From contig JADJWI010000003.1 of NCBI GenBank assembly GCA_016716435.1, positions 1,054,001 through 1,118,000 of the forward strand: a DNA stretch of 64,000 nt, written 5' to 3'. The notes under the pieces were generated by a model. The model had not been told where the DNA came from. It saw only the letters and a list, made by a program, of their open reading frames with translations, and made no database searches. The DNA is from Acidobacteriota bacterium (GTDB lineage Bacteria > Acidobacteriota > Blastocatellia > Pyrinomonadales > Pyrinomonadaceae). This document shows positions 51,501 to 59,658 of the stretch, piece after piece; the stretch's first letter is position 1; each line of letters starts with the position of its first letter. Position numbers and translations under genes: made by a program.

Positions 51501-52137
51501 ACTTGCGGATGGCCTCGAGCAATGCGGCCCATTCTTCGCCATCGATGCCTTCGCTGCCATAGCGGCCTGCGGTGTCGATAAAGACGCCTTCGCTTGTTAC
51601 GCGCCAATCAACATTCGGGGTTGGCCGGACGATCTTAAGTTCGGATTGGCGTTGGCTCGGGAGGTTCTGGAAGTTAAGGTCTGAGCCGATGACCAGCGAA
51701 CTCTTGCCAGATTTCGGTGCGCCGGCGACCAGATACCACGGGAGCGAATAGATCGCATCCTTGCCTCCGCTGCCGAGATTTGAGGTCTTTATGAACTGAA
51801 CGACCTCTTCAAGGCCCGCAAGCGCGGTGGCGTCGGCCGCAACCGCGGGGGTCGCAGTAGCAGCGGCCGGTTGGTCGGCTTGCTTGCCTTCGGCGGCCGC
51901 TTCCGCTTCAGCCTTTGCTTTTTCTTCTTTCTTTTTGGAACGCCGGGCCGCGAGATAGCCCCCGAGAAGTGTAAAGGGAAGCGTTATTAGGATCAGTAAA
52001 ATGACGACGATCTTTTGATTACGCCCGACGCTGCCCTCGGGCATCATCATCACGATGAACGTGACAACGCCGTAAAACGACATTATCGAGCCGAGCCCGA
52101 GGGCGTACTTAAGTTGTCCAGCGTGCCATGAGGACAT
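48550..52137 (-). CDS. tssM: T6SS inner-membrane protein TssM (IcmF)
   Basis: The 1195-residue product has two N-terminal membrane helices (about 10-30 and 44-62) and a cytoplasmic GTPase-like domain. Walker A GAPKSGKSSL is near residue 140, with DTAGR later. A third helix sits near 430 (VLTFIGAMIVLGLLGLTAVSLV). The rest is a large periplasmic part typical of IcmF, with a C-terminal beta domain. It forms the trans-envelope channel with TssL and normally TssJ; TssJ is not found here. Low-complexity Ala/Glu stretches follow the second helix. It lies 109 bp after tssL. Confidence 0.95.
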   Translation of the reverse strand: MSSWHAGQLKYALGLGSIMSFYGVVTFIVMMMPEGSVGRNQKIVVILLILITLPFTLLGGYLAARRSKKKEEKAKAEAEAAAEGKQADQPAAATATPAVAADATALAGLEEVVQFIKTSNLGSGGKDAIYSLPWYLVAGAPKSGKSSLVIGSDLNFQNLPSQRQSELKIVRPTPNVDWRVTSEGVFIDTAGRYGSEGIDGEEWAALLEAIRKYRPNRPIDGLILTVDVNTITKGDERQNEEHAKVLRARLDDTLQRLKVKFPVYLVFTQADSIEGFRDSFSTSKKEDKTLVWGATIPIEKSENAQASFDGEFEVLQDAVMRRRLSRLSAPFPPVRQLRIFNFPLHFGAARRKFGSFVNALFRPNPFSENPFFRGFYFTSAPGTKGSGNVPVTVGNTYFTERLFKDVILRDRDVVRTFQAQRQRAPIFGWVLTFIGAMIVLGLLGLTAVSLVTNKQMLDEAASVGDRGLALRRADLNRDILTKKEDEVREEMRVLEGMRPMLVTLDDNNRNGAPLHMRMGMYSGNGIYLQSLLPLYMNLVEKRFKQPAIRKLEAELKQFAESGQLAGSDDIEREASLNKNYNLLKAYLMLSDGSQQIDGKTLRYREKAEATHIAATLRDYWLTESKIPNDMKATAEMHLDFWSRQIDRAEGLGEFPRIQLNAKIVDEARRKLQAFPAVNRYYSNQVSRISREIDDKVGPTNVESLVARGGADTSLLTGTYRVPGAFTRPGFELMKTAIAEADSKLAEDDWVMGELGKRQLVQAQATDAAKLEDLYYRDYTDHWRKFVRGTQIRSFEKRTDAVDAFQVLASANSPLKRLVIEVENNTNLSKKVDGGGWFDWISSFFTKKATDEPGNTQPEKEFRPVTTFVGKIEQGENAPIEKYQSELQRVYTRLSTVNDDQFRRAIDEMANEKDPLDVNKREQAVNGLVSAFNETPAGQEVATLLQQPIMNLKNLLGAGVKQQIERTWRETILPDAKVLEGLYPFGAGQPEADFEAISRFLSPTDGKLSKFYDERLKNYFEESGGQLKPRESAEIQFTDEFVAYLNNAFALRRALFGSSPTPKFDYEFTLKPSPDAVIEVSIDGQKITSEGTGSIRGTFPAAQSSETGVAINLVSTSSTAESTTGTTTTSTPPFAGKWGLFRFVEASKPQKQATGEYLLSISAGGKSIGATIKSSSGDLFGKEIFEKVRAPEKALK

Positions 52138-52246
52138 AGAAAAGATGTTAGGGTTTCCCGGGCAGCCATAATGCTCAACGACGCTGGCCTGACGGGAAGG
52201 TACTTTCGATTACAGTAAAGAACGCGAATATCGATCCGGTCCCGGA

Positions 52247-52924
52247 TCACATCGCGAGCCGATTTATCGCCTGCTGCATGAACTGTGATGACATAACAAA
52301 CATGACAAGATAAACGATAATGCCTAAACCTAGACCGCCAACGGCGCCGATTTTTGCCCAAACGGGCATTCCGCGTTTCTCGGGCGGCTTTGGCTGGTCG
52401 CTTGAAAGCCAGTGTGGTGAGAGGTCGACCGGCCTGATCCTGCCTACCTTTACGAGTGCTTTTGCGGTCTGCTCCATCGTTGCCAAGAGCTTTTCATGCT
52501 CATAGATCGCGTAGCGGCCCTTAAAGCCGAGGAGCATGCAAAAATAATAGACCTCGACGGCATCCTGAGTTGCCTCGATCTGCTTGATCATCGATTCGAG
52601 CTTCTCAAAAAACTTGTTTCCAGCGAGCTGCTCGCCGAAATACTCGAGCTGAAGCGGGTTTTTTTCCCACTCGTTCTTGAGATGAAAATCATTTGTCAGT
52701 ACCGTTTCATCGACAAACGCGGCGAGTGCGAACTTAGAGACCTGAACGATCTTATGATTGAAACGGTAACGCTCGGCACGCTTTTCAAACTCCTCGAGCA
52801 TACCGGCGATCTTCGGCCGAAGGTCATTTGACGGCGCGACAATGCCGGCCTTGAGCCTCAGGATCAGGTCAAAAACCGGCCCGGCAAACGTTATAAGATC
52901 TTTTTTTAGTGCACCTTCTGCCAT
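52247..52924 (-). CDS. tssL: T6SS inner-membrane protein TssL (DotU-like)
   Basis: The 225-residue product fits TssL. It has a cytoplasmic helical domain ('LITFAGPVFDLILRLKAG', 'FALAAFVDETVLTNDF', 'EYFGEQLAGNKFFEKLE', 'EVYYFCMLLGFKGRYAIYE') and a single C-terminal helix (GAVGGLGLGIIVYLVMFVMSS). No peptidoglycan-binding OmpA domain is attached, the short form. It anchors TssM and contacts TssK. It lies 11 bp after tssK, co-transcribed. Confidence 0.95.
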   Translation of the reverse strand: MAEGALKKDLITFAGPVFDLILRLKAGIVAPSNDLRPKIAGMLEEFEKRAERYRFNHKIVQVSKFALAAFVDETVLTNDFHLKNEWEKNPLQLEYFGEQLAGNKFFEKLESMIKQIEATQDAVEVYYFCMLLGFKGRYAIYEHEKLLATMEQTAKALVKVGRIRPVDLSPHWLSSDQPKPPEKRGMPVWAKIGAVGGLGLGIIVYLVMFVMSSQFMQQAINRLAM

Positions 52925-52935
52925 TTTTCACACGC

Positions 52936-54288
52936 CTATGGTTTTACAGCGTAAAGCTCAAGTTTCTCATCCGGGATCTCGTTCGGGACATAAAGAGCGA
53001 TGACCTTTGATCCGGCGATGCCGTTCCAATACGGCCCGATCGAATCTAGCTGGAAATATTTGAAGCCGACGCGTGCCGGTATCGGGGCTGGCGGCGGATT
53101 CGAATAGGTCAGCACAACGCCCGGCAAGGCCGAACCGATGACCGAATCGATGACATCACGAGACGCTATCTTAACAACGCGTGGAACGCCCTCGATAAGT
53201 TTCGATTCCGGCATCTGCGCCCGCACCGCGAGGTAGAACCCTGCCTCTTTGATCAAGCGTTCGTCCTCGATCCTGCCAACGTAGAGCGTGTCGCGGGTCT
53301 TCTCGAGCGGTATCTGGACACAACGGCTCGGGATAACGGTCTCGAGTAGGTCCTTGAGCTGAAGCGACAGGCTGTAGAACGTGAAATATAGGTCGTCGTG
53401 GTCGTATTTGACGATGTCTTTCGGGTTATGCTCGAGCGAAAAGGTCATCAGCTTTCCGGCAAGCTCGCCCATGGTCATATAAAGCTGCTCAGGATGAATG
53501 AGCGGCGACCGGAAGAAATGCGACATCGTCGGGATCGACGAATTGATCGTGTGAAGCAGCCAGAAAACGGCGACCTCCGAGGTCGTAAAATCGGCAAGTG
53601 AGGCATTGCGATGCCGTCGCTGTTCGCCGAGGCTTCCGCTTTTCGTGATCAGGATCTCGACCATCTGGCGAAGCATATTTACGAGCCAGGTCGAGGCGGT
53701 AACTTTGAGGATCGGCGGAATGTAGTCGTCTGAGATCTTTAACTGGCCGGTCGGCGTTCGCTCAAGCTCGGCGATCTTCATCGAGGTAAAGCCGTCGCGA
53801 AGTTCATCATCGAAGATTATCCGCAGGTTGCTCTTGGCATAGGCGATCGGTTGCTCGCCGGAGCCGGTCGTTTCATCCTTGACCATCGCTCCTTCCTGCA
53901 GAAAGCGGAGCGTTGTGCTCGCCTTTGCGCCATTTGCCTGAAAATTAGCCTCGCCGGCTTTGCGGGCCGGGATCGCGAGGTGAACCCCGAGCTTTTCTTG
54001 CTCAACGCGGAAGTGGTCGCCAATTGGACGCATGTCCGGAACCGCTTCAGAATCGGGGACATTGACGAAGAGCCCATCGGGCATCACCGCCCGGCAATTT
54101 ATGACCTGAAAGTTGCCGTTCGCGATAGCTTCATTGCTGACCTGCAGTTCAAGGACGCCGTAATCATACTGCTTGACGGCATCGACCCGCGAGTTGAGCA
54201 AGCCCTCGAAGTAGTTATCCCACTGCTGGAAATGGTGCGGGGTCAGAAGCATCCCCTCGTTCCAGACGACTTTGCGGTATCTGCTCAT
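52936..54288 (-). CDS. tssK: T6SS baseplate-membrane connector TssK
   Basis: The 450-residue product fits TssK. It starts KVVWNEGMLLTPHHFQQWDNYFE, with an N-terminal beta shell, a middle helical bundle ('WLVNMLRQMVEILITKSGSLGEQRR', 'AVFWLLHTINSSIPTMSHFFRS..HPEQLYMTMGELAGKL') and a C-terminal head ('YFQLDSIGPYWNGI'). It joins the baseplate to TssL/TssM. The order TssK-TssL-TssM is the usual one. The next gene upstream (YkgJ-like) is 80 bp away. Confidence 0.97.
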   Translation of the reverse strand: MSRYRKVVWNEGMLLTPHHFQQWDNYFEGLLNSRVDAVKQYDYGVLELQVSNEAIANGNFQVINCRAVMPDGLFVNVPDSEAVPDMRPIGDHFRVEQEKLGVHLAIPARKAGEANFQANGAKASTTLRFLQEGAMVKDETTGSGEQPIAYAKSNLRIIFDDELRDGFTSMKIAELERTPTGQLKISDDYIPPILKVTASTWLVNMLRQMVEILITKSGSLGEQRRHRNASLADFTTSEVAVFWLLHTINSSIPTMSHFFRSPLIHPEQLYMTMGELAGKLMTFSLEHNPKDIVKYDHDDLYFTFYSLSLQLKDLLETVIPSRCVQIPLEKTRDTLYVGRIEDERLIKEAGFYLAVRAQMPESKLIEGVPRVVKIASRDVIDSVIGSALPGVVLTYSNPPPAPIPARVGFKYFQLDSIGPYWNGIAGSKVIALYVPNEIPDEKLELYAVKP

Positions 54289-54368
54289 AAAGTGAATCGA
54301 CCTAAATAGTAGAACGAGTTCGAAAAATAGTAAACAGCGGCAAGCGATTGTGACTAAATGTGTTTACA

Positions 54369-55199
54369 TCATCGCTTGCGCCCGTTGCTGCCGTTATTCG
54401 CCGATGGCTTCTTTCTTGCGGAGTCGGGAATCTCGCTGTGCGTTAGCATCGTAAAGAAGTCTGCCATCCATTTCTCGCCTGTTTTTTCTACGAACTTTTC
54501 GGGGTATTGTTCGGCAAGTTCGAGCGAACGTATCATTGGCAGCAGGGCGAATTTGGCGAGCCGGCCCGTATTGCCGACGTTGGTCAGCGTTTTGGAGGGC
54601 GAAATGCCGAGCGGGACGAGGTCGATGCCCTCGGCCGTTGGGGTGGAGCAATTCTCGGCCGGGCTCGTTACCAAATATTCGCGGCAGGCGACGGGCCTGT
54701 CTTTATGGATCGAACAGCTCTCCTCAAAAAGGAACGGACAGGCGACGCCCTCGCGAAAATATTCTGTCGTAAGCTCGGAAAGCTGTTTCATCGCTTCCTC
54801 TTTGCCGTTCTCCTCGACCACTTCGCGGATATCCTGCACGCGATCGAACCATTTGATCGACCGGAAATGCTCCATCGCATCGCGGAAACGCTGCTTGACC
54901 TCGCTCCTCCGCGGTTCAGGAAGTGCCTCGACCACCTCAGCGATGTGGTAAACCTCGATCTCAGAGACCGGTACAGGCTGTCGGCAACAAGCTCCGCATC
55001 CGGCCTTGCAGGAGATGCTCTTACCAGCATTTTCCGCTTCGGAAACGCCCATATCAACAAACGTGTTCGACATTTGCTGAAAGATCGGGAGCATCCGGTG
55101 CGGCTTGACGCGATTCGCCGGGACGGTCATCGTCATCGAGAGCGGTTGGCCATTGATCGAGATCGTCACGTTGCCGGTGACCCATTCGTTTTCCTGCAT
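54369..55199 (-). CDS. YkgJ-type cysteine-cluster protein
   Basis: The 276-residue product has the YkgJ (UPF0153) zinc/iron-cluster motif CKAGCGACCRQ near residue 65. A second cysteine set, CPFLFEESCSIHKDRPVACREY and later C, lies at about 150-185. The N-terminal 60 residues (GNVTISINGQPLSMTMTVPANR) are strand-rich and not part of the usual YkgJ. The cysteines probably bind a metal or Fe-S cluster; the activity of the family is unknown. It is inserted between tssK and the FHA genes on the same strand, so it is probably part of the T6SS transcription unit. A regulatory or metal-sensing role is guesswork. Confidence 0.75.
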   Translation of the reverse strand: MQENEWVTGNVTISINGQPLSMTMTVPANRVKPHRMLPIFQQMSNTFVDMGVSEAENAGKSISCKAGCGACCRQPVPVSEIEVYHIAEVVEALPEPRRSEVKQRFRDAMEHFRSIKWFDRVQDIREVVEENGKEEAMKQLSELTTEYFREGVACPFLFEESCSIHKDRPVACREYLVTSPAENCSTPTAEGIDLVPLGISPSKTLTNVGNTGRLAKFALLPMIRSLELAEQYPEKFVEKTGEKWMADFFTMLTHSEIPDSARKKPSANNGSNGRKR

Positions 55200-55235
55200 A
55201 TTTTGAAACCTCCGGTCGCTGAGCGTAGCTTTGGC

Positions 55236-56522
55236 CTAATCGCCGAGCGGTTCTGAATTGACGCCAAAGTCCTTAGGGTTTTGCATCACGGTACCGACGG
55301 CCAGGAACCGCAGGGCCCTATCGAACTCGGTTTTTGTGATCTTCTGCTTTTGTTCAAGGAACCAGATCGACCTTATCTCACGCGAGCTCTCGGGAAACTC
55401 GGACGGAAGCTTTTGGATCATATTTCTCATCTTCAAGAACTCGCCCGCAACGCCCTGGTCATAAGCAGCGATCAGCAGAACGGCATCGTCGCTGCGTTCC
55501 GAACCGATCTGGGCGTTCAGCTTTGAAAGCACTTCTACCATACCCTGAGCAGTCTGAAGAACGTCTCCGCGTGAGTTGCCAAGCTTGTTCACCGCGGCTG
55601 CCGCAAGGAAATGCGGTTTTAGGCCATTTGCACTGGCGAGCGATGCGATCGCGGACGAATTCTTCCGGGCAGACTCGAGATTTGCGGCCAATGCCGGCGA
55701 GCCTGCGACCTCGCGGATCTTGGCCGAAACCCGCTGTGCGTGCTCAGCGGTGATGAAGGCTCGCGGGTCATTCACGGCGGCCTTTCGCAAAAAGACCGCG
55801 GTATTTCGTTCGACCTTCGCTAGTTCGGAGTCCGGCGGAGTCACGGTCGTTCCGGTTGGGGCCGAGCCCGGCCCGGTGCCCGGAGTGGACGTTGTTCCGG
55901 GGTTGCCGGTGGTCGGCCGCGTTGTTGGCGATGAACTCGAACCCGGCCCGCCGATGTCGTCGTTTGAACCTGATGGCGAATCGTCGCCAATATCATCTGC
56001 AAAAGGGTCGTCGGTATCGCGGGAGATATCGCGGCTCGCTTGCCCGCTGGTGCTCCAGAGATACAACCCGCCGCCGACGAAGACGAGCAGGAGGACGGCT
56101 GTAAGCGGAGCGAGGACGGCGAGCCAGACCAAATTGCTGCCGCCCGAAGCGGACGATCCCGCGGCACCCGCCGAAGCGGCAACGGGCGGAGCCGCCGGTT
56201 TTGGCTCTTCCTTTGGAGCGGTAGATGGCAATTCGGCCTTGATCTCAAGTGAATCACCGAGGCCGATAGTATCGCCATTCTTGAGCCCTGTCGGTTCACT
56301 AAGCAAAACCCCGTTGACCTTCGTCCCGAACTTCGAACCGAGATCCTGGATAACGTAAACCGTACCGAAGCGTTCGATCCGGGCATGCTCTCGTGAGACG
56401 CCCGGAGCAGACAAAACAAGGTCGCACGACGAGTGCCGGCCGAGAGTGAACTTGTCAACCCCGACCGTTGCAGAGCGGTCCTTGCCGTCATGGTCCTTAT
56501 AATCGAGCCGAAGGTCGCTCAT
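55236..56522 (-). CDS. FHA-TM protein with degenerate transglycosylase-like C-terminus (paralogue 1)
   Basis: The 428-residue product has an N-terminal FHA domain (about residues 15-95, with LGRHSSCDLVLSAPGVSREHARIE and SKFGTKVNG for phospho-Thr binding), then an Ala/Pro linker. One membrane helix follows (about 131-156), a Ser/Thr/Gly/Pro-rich periplasmic linker and a helical C-terminal domain. The C-terminal domain retains AAYDQGV and ends RFLAVGTVMQNPKDFG, like paralogues 2 and 3, but lacks a recognisable catalytic Glu (LAAAAVNK). It is likely inactive. It lies 13 bp after paralogue 2. Confidence 0.8.
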   Translation of the reverse strand: MSDLRLDYKDHDGKDRSATVGVDKFTLGRHSSCDLVLSAPGVSREHARIERFGTVYVIQDLGSKFGTKVNGVLLSEPTGLKNGDTIGLGDSLEIKAELPSTAPKEEPKPAAPPVAASAGAAGSSASGGSNLVWLAVLAPLTAVLLLVFVGGGLYLWSTSGQASRDISRDTDDPFADDIGDDSPSGSNDDIGGPGSSSSPTTRPTTGNPGTTSTPGTGPGSAPTGTTVTPPDSELAKVERNTAVFLRKAAVNDPRAFITAEHAQRVSAKIREVAGSPALAANLESARKNSSAIASLASANGLKPHFLAAAAVNKLGNSRGDVLQTAQGMVEVLSKLNAQIGSERSDDAVLLIAAYDQGVAGEFLKMRNMIQKLPSEFPESSREIRSIWFLEQKQKITKTEFDRALRFLAVGTVMQNPKDFGVNSEPLGD

Positions 56523-56535
56523 CGTTCGTCCGGGC

Positions 56536-57996
56536 CTAATTCGAATAGGTCGAAAGCGGCTGAAGCTTCAGGCCGAAGTCTTGCGGATACTCGCCAACGA
56601 TAGCGGCGGCAAAGAACTTGGGCACGTACTTGAAATTCTCCGATTGAAATTGCTTAGAGAGCATGTCGCTTTTTGAGATCAGGGTCCAGAAATCACGAGG
56701 GACACCGGAGCCCGATTCGAGAGCCTTGACGAGGTTCGAACTCAAGCCACCTTCGCCGCTGTTGTAAGAACCGATCGCAAGGGGGACACTCGCCGGCCCG
56801 GTGCCGTACCTCGCCGTCAATGCCTTCATGTATGAGGCGGCGGCTCGTGCCGAGGGTTCCGGTTCGCAGCGTTCATCGGGATTTGAGGGCGAGGCGCCGC
56901 TGATGGTTTTAAGGCCGTGATTTTCGCCGGTCGCTTTTGTGAACTGGAACATTCCGAGCGGGCCGGTCGGGCTTTGCAGGCAAACACAATGTTCCGACTC
57001 GATCATTGCAAGGTAAAGCCCGATCCGCGGGTCGATCCCGCGGGCGTTAAAGGCCCGGACGATGAACGGCGCGTTCTTGCTCGCACGTTCATAGGTCGCC
57101 TGCAGATTATCGCCAAAGCGGCACCCTCCGAGCGGCTTAACATTGATCCGCTTGGCGAAGGCATCGGTAAAGACCTTGATCCGCTCGACGGCTTCGGGAG
57201 GTATCTGATCGCTCGAGCTGTTTCCGATAGCTGTTGCGATCCGCATCGAGCGTTCGGCTACATATTTGCGCTTTTCGGCGTCAGTAAGGTCAAGGTAACG
57301 CTTTCCGGGCGGAATAACGGGCGCCTCCGGTTTCGACGGTTCGGGAGTCTTGATATTGAGCGGCTCACTTGAGTCAGGGTCGGTGGACGTCGTTGAGTTC
57401 GTCGATGAGCTTCCGGAATTTGACGGCCTATCGCTGGTATTCTTCGAGTCGCTGTCACGGGTGCTCCGCGGCTCAGAATCGGAAAACTCAATGTCGTCAT
57501 CGGCCCGTACAACTGAAGGTTCGCCAAAGCCGAACACTTTATATGCGATCAGTGCGAACGACACGGTCACGATCATGAACGCGAATCCGATCATCGCTAT
57601 CGGCACAATGCCAATGCCGGACGGGACGTCCGAGGCTGCGATGATTCCTTCACCCGAAGCGGCCGCCGCCCGAGCGGGTTCGGCAGCCTTTGATGCGGCT
57701 TGGATCTCGACGCTGATCTGAGTTTCGTTACCGATCTTGATGCGGTCGCCATTCGCGAGTGGCTTGCCGACCGGCGGCACGGCCTCGCCATTCACAAATG
57801 TGCCATTCGCCGAGTTGTCATCGACGATCCAAACGCGATCGCCTTCGCGATAGACCGTTGCGTGCAGCCGCGAGAGGCCGTTATCCTCGAACCGCTCATC
57901 GGCATCGCTGCCGCGGCCGAACGAGATCCGCCCTTCGGCGACGCTTACTGTTCGGTTGCCGTCCGGGCCTTTGCAATTGAGTCGAACCTCCAACAT
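56536..57996 (-). CDS. FHA-TM-lytic transglycosylase protein (paralogue 2, active-type)
   Basis: The 486-residue product has an FHA domain (about 5-95: FGRGSDADE, LSRLHATVY, NSANGTFVNG) and a membrane helix (about 130-155). A long Ser/Thr/Asp linker comes next, then an MltD-type lytic transglycosylase domain (about 275-475). The domain keeps the catalytic pair Glu333-Ser334 (MIESEHC), SPTGPLGMFQF (342-352), the IGSYNSGEGGL region and 'FKYVPKFFAAAIVGEYPQDFG'. It could cleave peptidoglycan glycan strands in the periplasm while sensing phosphothreonine in the cytoplasm. Its genes lie within the T6SS locus; a role in opening the wall for the membrane complex is inference. Confidence 0.85.
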   Translation of the reverse strand: MLEVRLNCKGPDGNRTVSVAEGRISFGRGSDADERFEDNGLSRLHATVYREGDRVWIVDDNSANGTFVNGEAVPPVGKPLANGDRIKIGNETQISVEIQAASKAAEPARAAAASGEGIIAASDVPSGIGIVPIAMIGFAFMIVTVSFALIAYKVFGFGEPSVVRADDDIEFSDSEPRSTRDSDSKNTSDRPSNSGSSSTNSTTSTDPDSSEPLNIKTPEPSKPEAPVIPPGKRYLDLTDAEKRKYVAERSMRIATAIGNSSSDQIPPEAVERIKVFTDAFAKRINVKPLGGCRFGDNLQATYERASKNAPFIVRAFNARGIDPRIGLYLAMIESEHCVCLQSPTGPLGMFQFTKATGENHGLKTISGASPSNPDERCEPEPSARAAASYMKALTARYGTGPASVPLAIGSYNSGEGGLSSNLVKALESGSGVPRDFWTLISKSDMLSKQFQSENFKYVPKFFAAAIVGEYPQDFGLKLQPLSTYSN

Positions 57997-58008
57997 CTTT
58001 CCACTATC

Positions 58009-59547
58009 TTACATCGCGATCCGGTAAAATTCCGAGAGCGGCCGCTCGCTTTCGAGGCCGAATTTTTGCGGGTTCTCAGCTACGACTCCTGCCGCTAAAA
58101 AGCGAACAAGCTGCTCGCGTTCGGCGGGTGTTTTGATCGAGTTCCACACGTCTGTTCGGATCGCGGGAAGCGTCGCCTTCCACTCGCCTGCTTCCTGCGG
58201 CGACTTGCCGAATGCAGCCACGGCAAAGAGGAAATCGCCCTCAAACGCGCCGAGTACCATCGCCTTCATATAAAGACCTGCGGCAATCGCCGCACATTCC
58301 TGTTTTGGGTCGGCGATCGTTTGCCCACCGCACGTTCCGTCATAGGCAGCTGCCTTAACGAATTCGGGCGACATTCGCCAAAGGCCCTCATCGGTGCCTT
58401 GGCGGGCCGGGTCAAAACGGCTACGGCTCATCGCGAGGACAAAGCCCAACGGAGCATCAAGGTTCTGCTCGCGGACAAACCCGACATTGATGGCATCTTT
58501 GAACTGCGATGCTTTTGCCGAATATCCGGGTTGTGCGAAATCGGCGGTCTTTCGCTGTATCTCTTGCAGCAACTGCCGGTTCGAGATGTTGTACTTATCG
58601 CCGCCATTGAACTGCGACAGCATCTTTCGAGTAAGATCGTGGACCTCGACGAGGCTCGGGCCGGACGTTTTCGCCGGCCGCTGCGGCTCGTCGGGTTGGG
58701 TGGTCTGTGTTCCGGCAACTTCATCGCCTTCGCGACGAACAGCACGCGTTTCAAAGGCAAGCAGAACGGGCGGGCTGGTCGTGAACTTTACGCCCTTTTC
58801 GTCCTCAAGCACGATCCCGAGCGGGTGGTCGAAGCCATCGGCGAGGTCGGGGAAGTCCGCCGGGTTGATCTCAACAATGTAAGGCGACCCAGACACGCTG
58901 GCGAATTCAAAGCCATCAACCGTAAAGGCGACGCGAGAAACGCACTCGGAATTCTCGATCTCAACCTCGATCTCGGTCGGCTTGGCGATAGTATCGCCGG
59001 GCTCGGGCGAAAGGATAACGGCCCGGGCGTTGCAACTCGTATCGCGCAAGAAATAGTAGCCGGTCGCTCCGGCACCTATCACGAGCGAAAGAGCCAGAAA
59101 ACCGCCTGCGGCGAGAAAGAGGCCCTTTGAACTTGAACCACCTTCCGGGCCGGCCGGTGCGGCTGCTTCTGTTTCGGCGGTTTCGGACGGTTCTGCTTCG
59201 GATGTTTCTGTATTCTCGGAGGCCGGAACGCCGGCAACTGAATCTTCGGCTCCCTTTTCCTTAACGAACTCAAGAGTCAGCTTTGCGGAGCCGCCAAGCA
59301 GTATCTCGTCGCCATCGAACAGATAGACCTCGCCTTTGATCGGCACACCGTTGACTGTGGTGCCATTGCTGCTGTTGAGGTCGATCAGGCAATATTCTTC
59401 GCCGCGAAGCTCTATTTCAATGTGGTAACGTGAGACGTTGCTGTCGCCCGGAAAAGAAATAGAGTTATCCGGCGTCCGGCCGATGGTCACAAGGCCCGAG
59501 CCGAGGAAAAACTCGCGGTCGTCAAATTTCAGCTTTGCTTCTCGCAT
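58009..59547 (-). CDS. FHA-TM-Ig protein with degenerate transglycosylase domain (paralogue 3)
   Basis: The 512-residue product has an FHA domain (about 3-95: TIGRTPDNSISF, NVSRYHIEI, NSSNGTTVNG) and an acidic linker. A membrane helix (about 143-166) and an Ig-like domain (about 175-270, ARAVILSPEPGDTIAKPTEIE) follow. Last comes a transglycosylase-related domain (about 305-510). In the alignment with paralogue 2 the catalytic Glu is replaced (LAMSRSRFDP, Arg375), so it is probably inactive. It keeps the RFLAAGVVAENPQKFG end common to the three. It lies 12 bp before paralogue 2 and is probably co-transcribed. Confidence 0.82.
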   Translation of the reverse strand: MREAKLKFDDREFFLGSGLVTIGRTPDNSISFPGDSNVSRYHIEIELRGEEYCLIDLNSSNGTTVNGVPIKGEVYLFDGDEILLGGSAKLTLEFVKEKGAEDSVAGVPASENTETSEAEPSETAETEAAAPAGPEGGSSSKGLFLAAGGFLALSLVIGAGATGYYFLRDTSCNARAVILSPEPGDTIAKPTEIEVEIENSECVSRVAFTVDGFEFASVSGSPYIVEINPADFPDLADGFDHPLGIVLEDEKGVKFTTSPPVLLAFETRAVRREGDEVAGTQTTQPDEPQRPAKTSGPSLVEVHDLTRKMLSQFNGGDKYNISNRQLLQEIQRKTADFAQPGYSAKASQFKDAINVGFVREQNLDAPLGFVLAMSRSRFDPARQGTDEGLWRMSPEFVKAAAYDGTCGGQTIADPKQECAAIAAGLYMKAMVLGAFEGDFLFAVAAFGKSPQEAGEWKATLPAIRTDVWNSIKTPAEREQLVRFLAAGVVAENPQKFGLESERPLSEFYRIAM

Positions 59548-59658
59548 TTACCTAAAAGCACACTCTTCATCAAAAATCGGCCGCAAGCTCCGTCGTAAGG
59601 GCAGCGGCCGCAGCACGATCCTGGATTTTGACGCTCGGGACACGGGCGTTTTGCGTTC

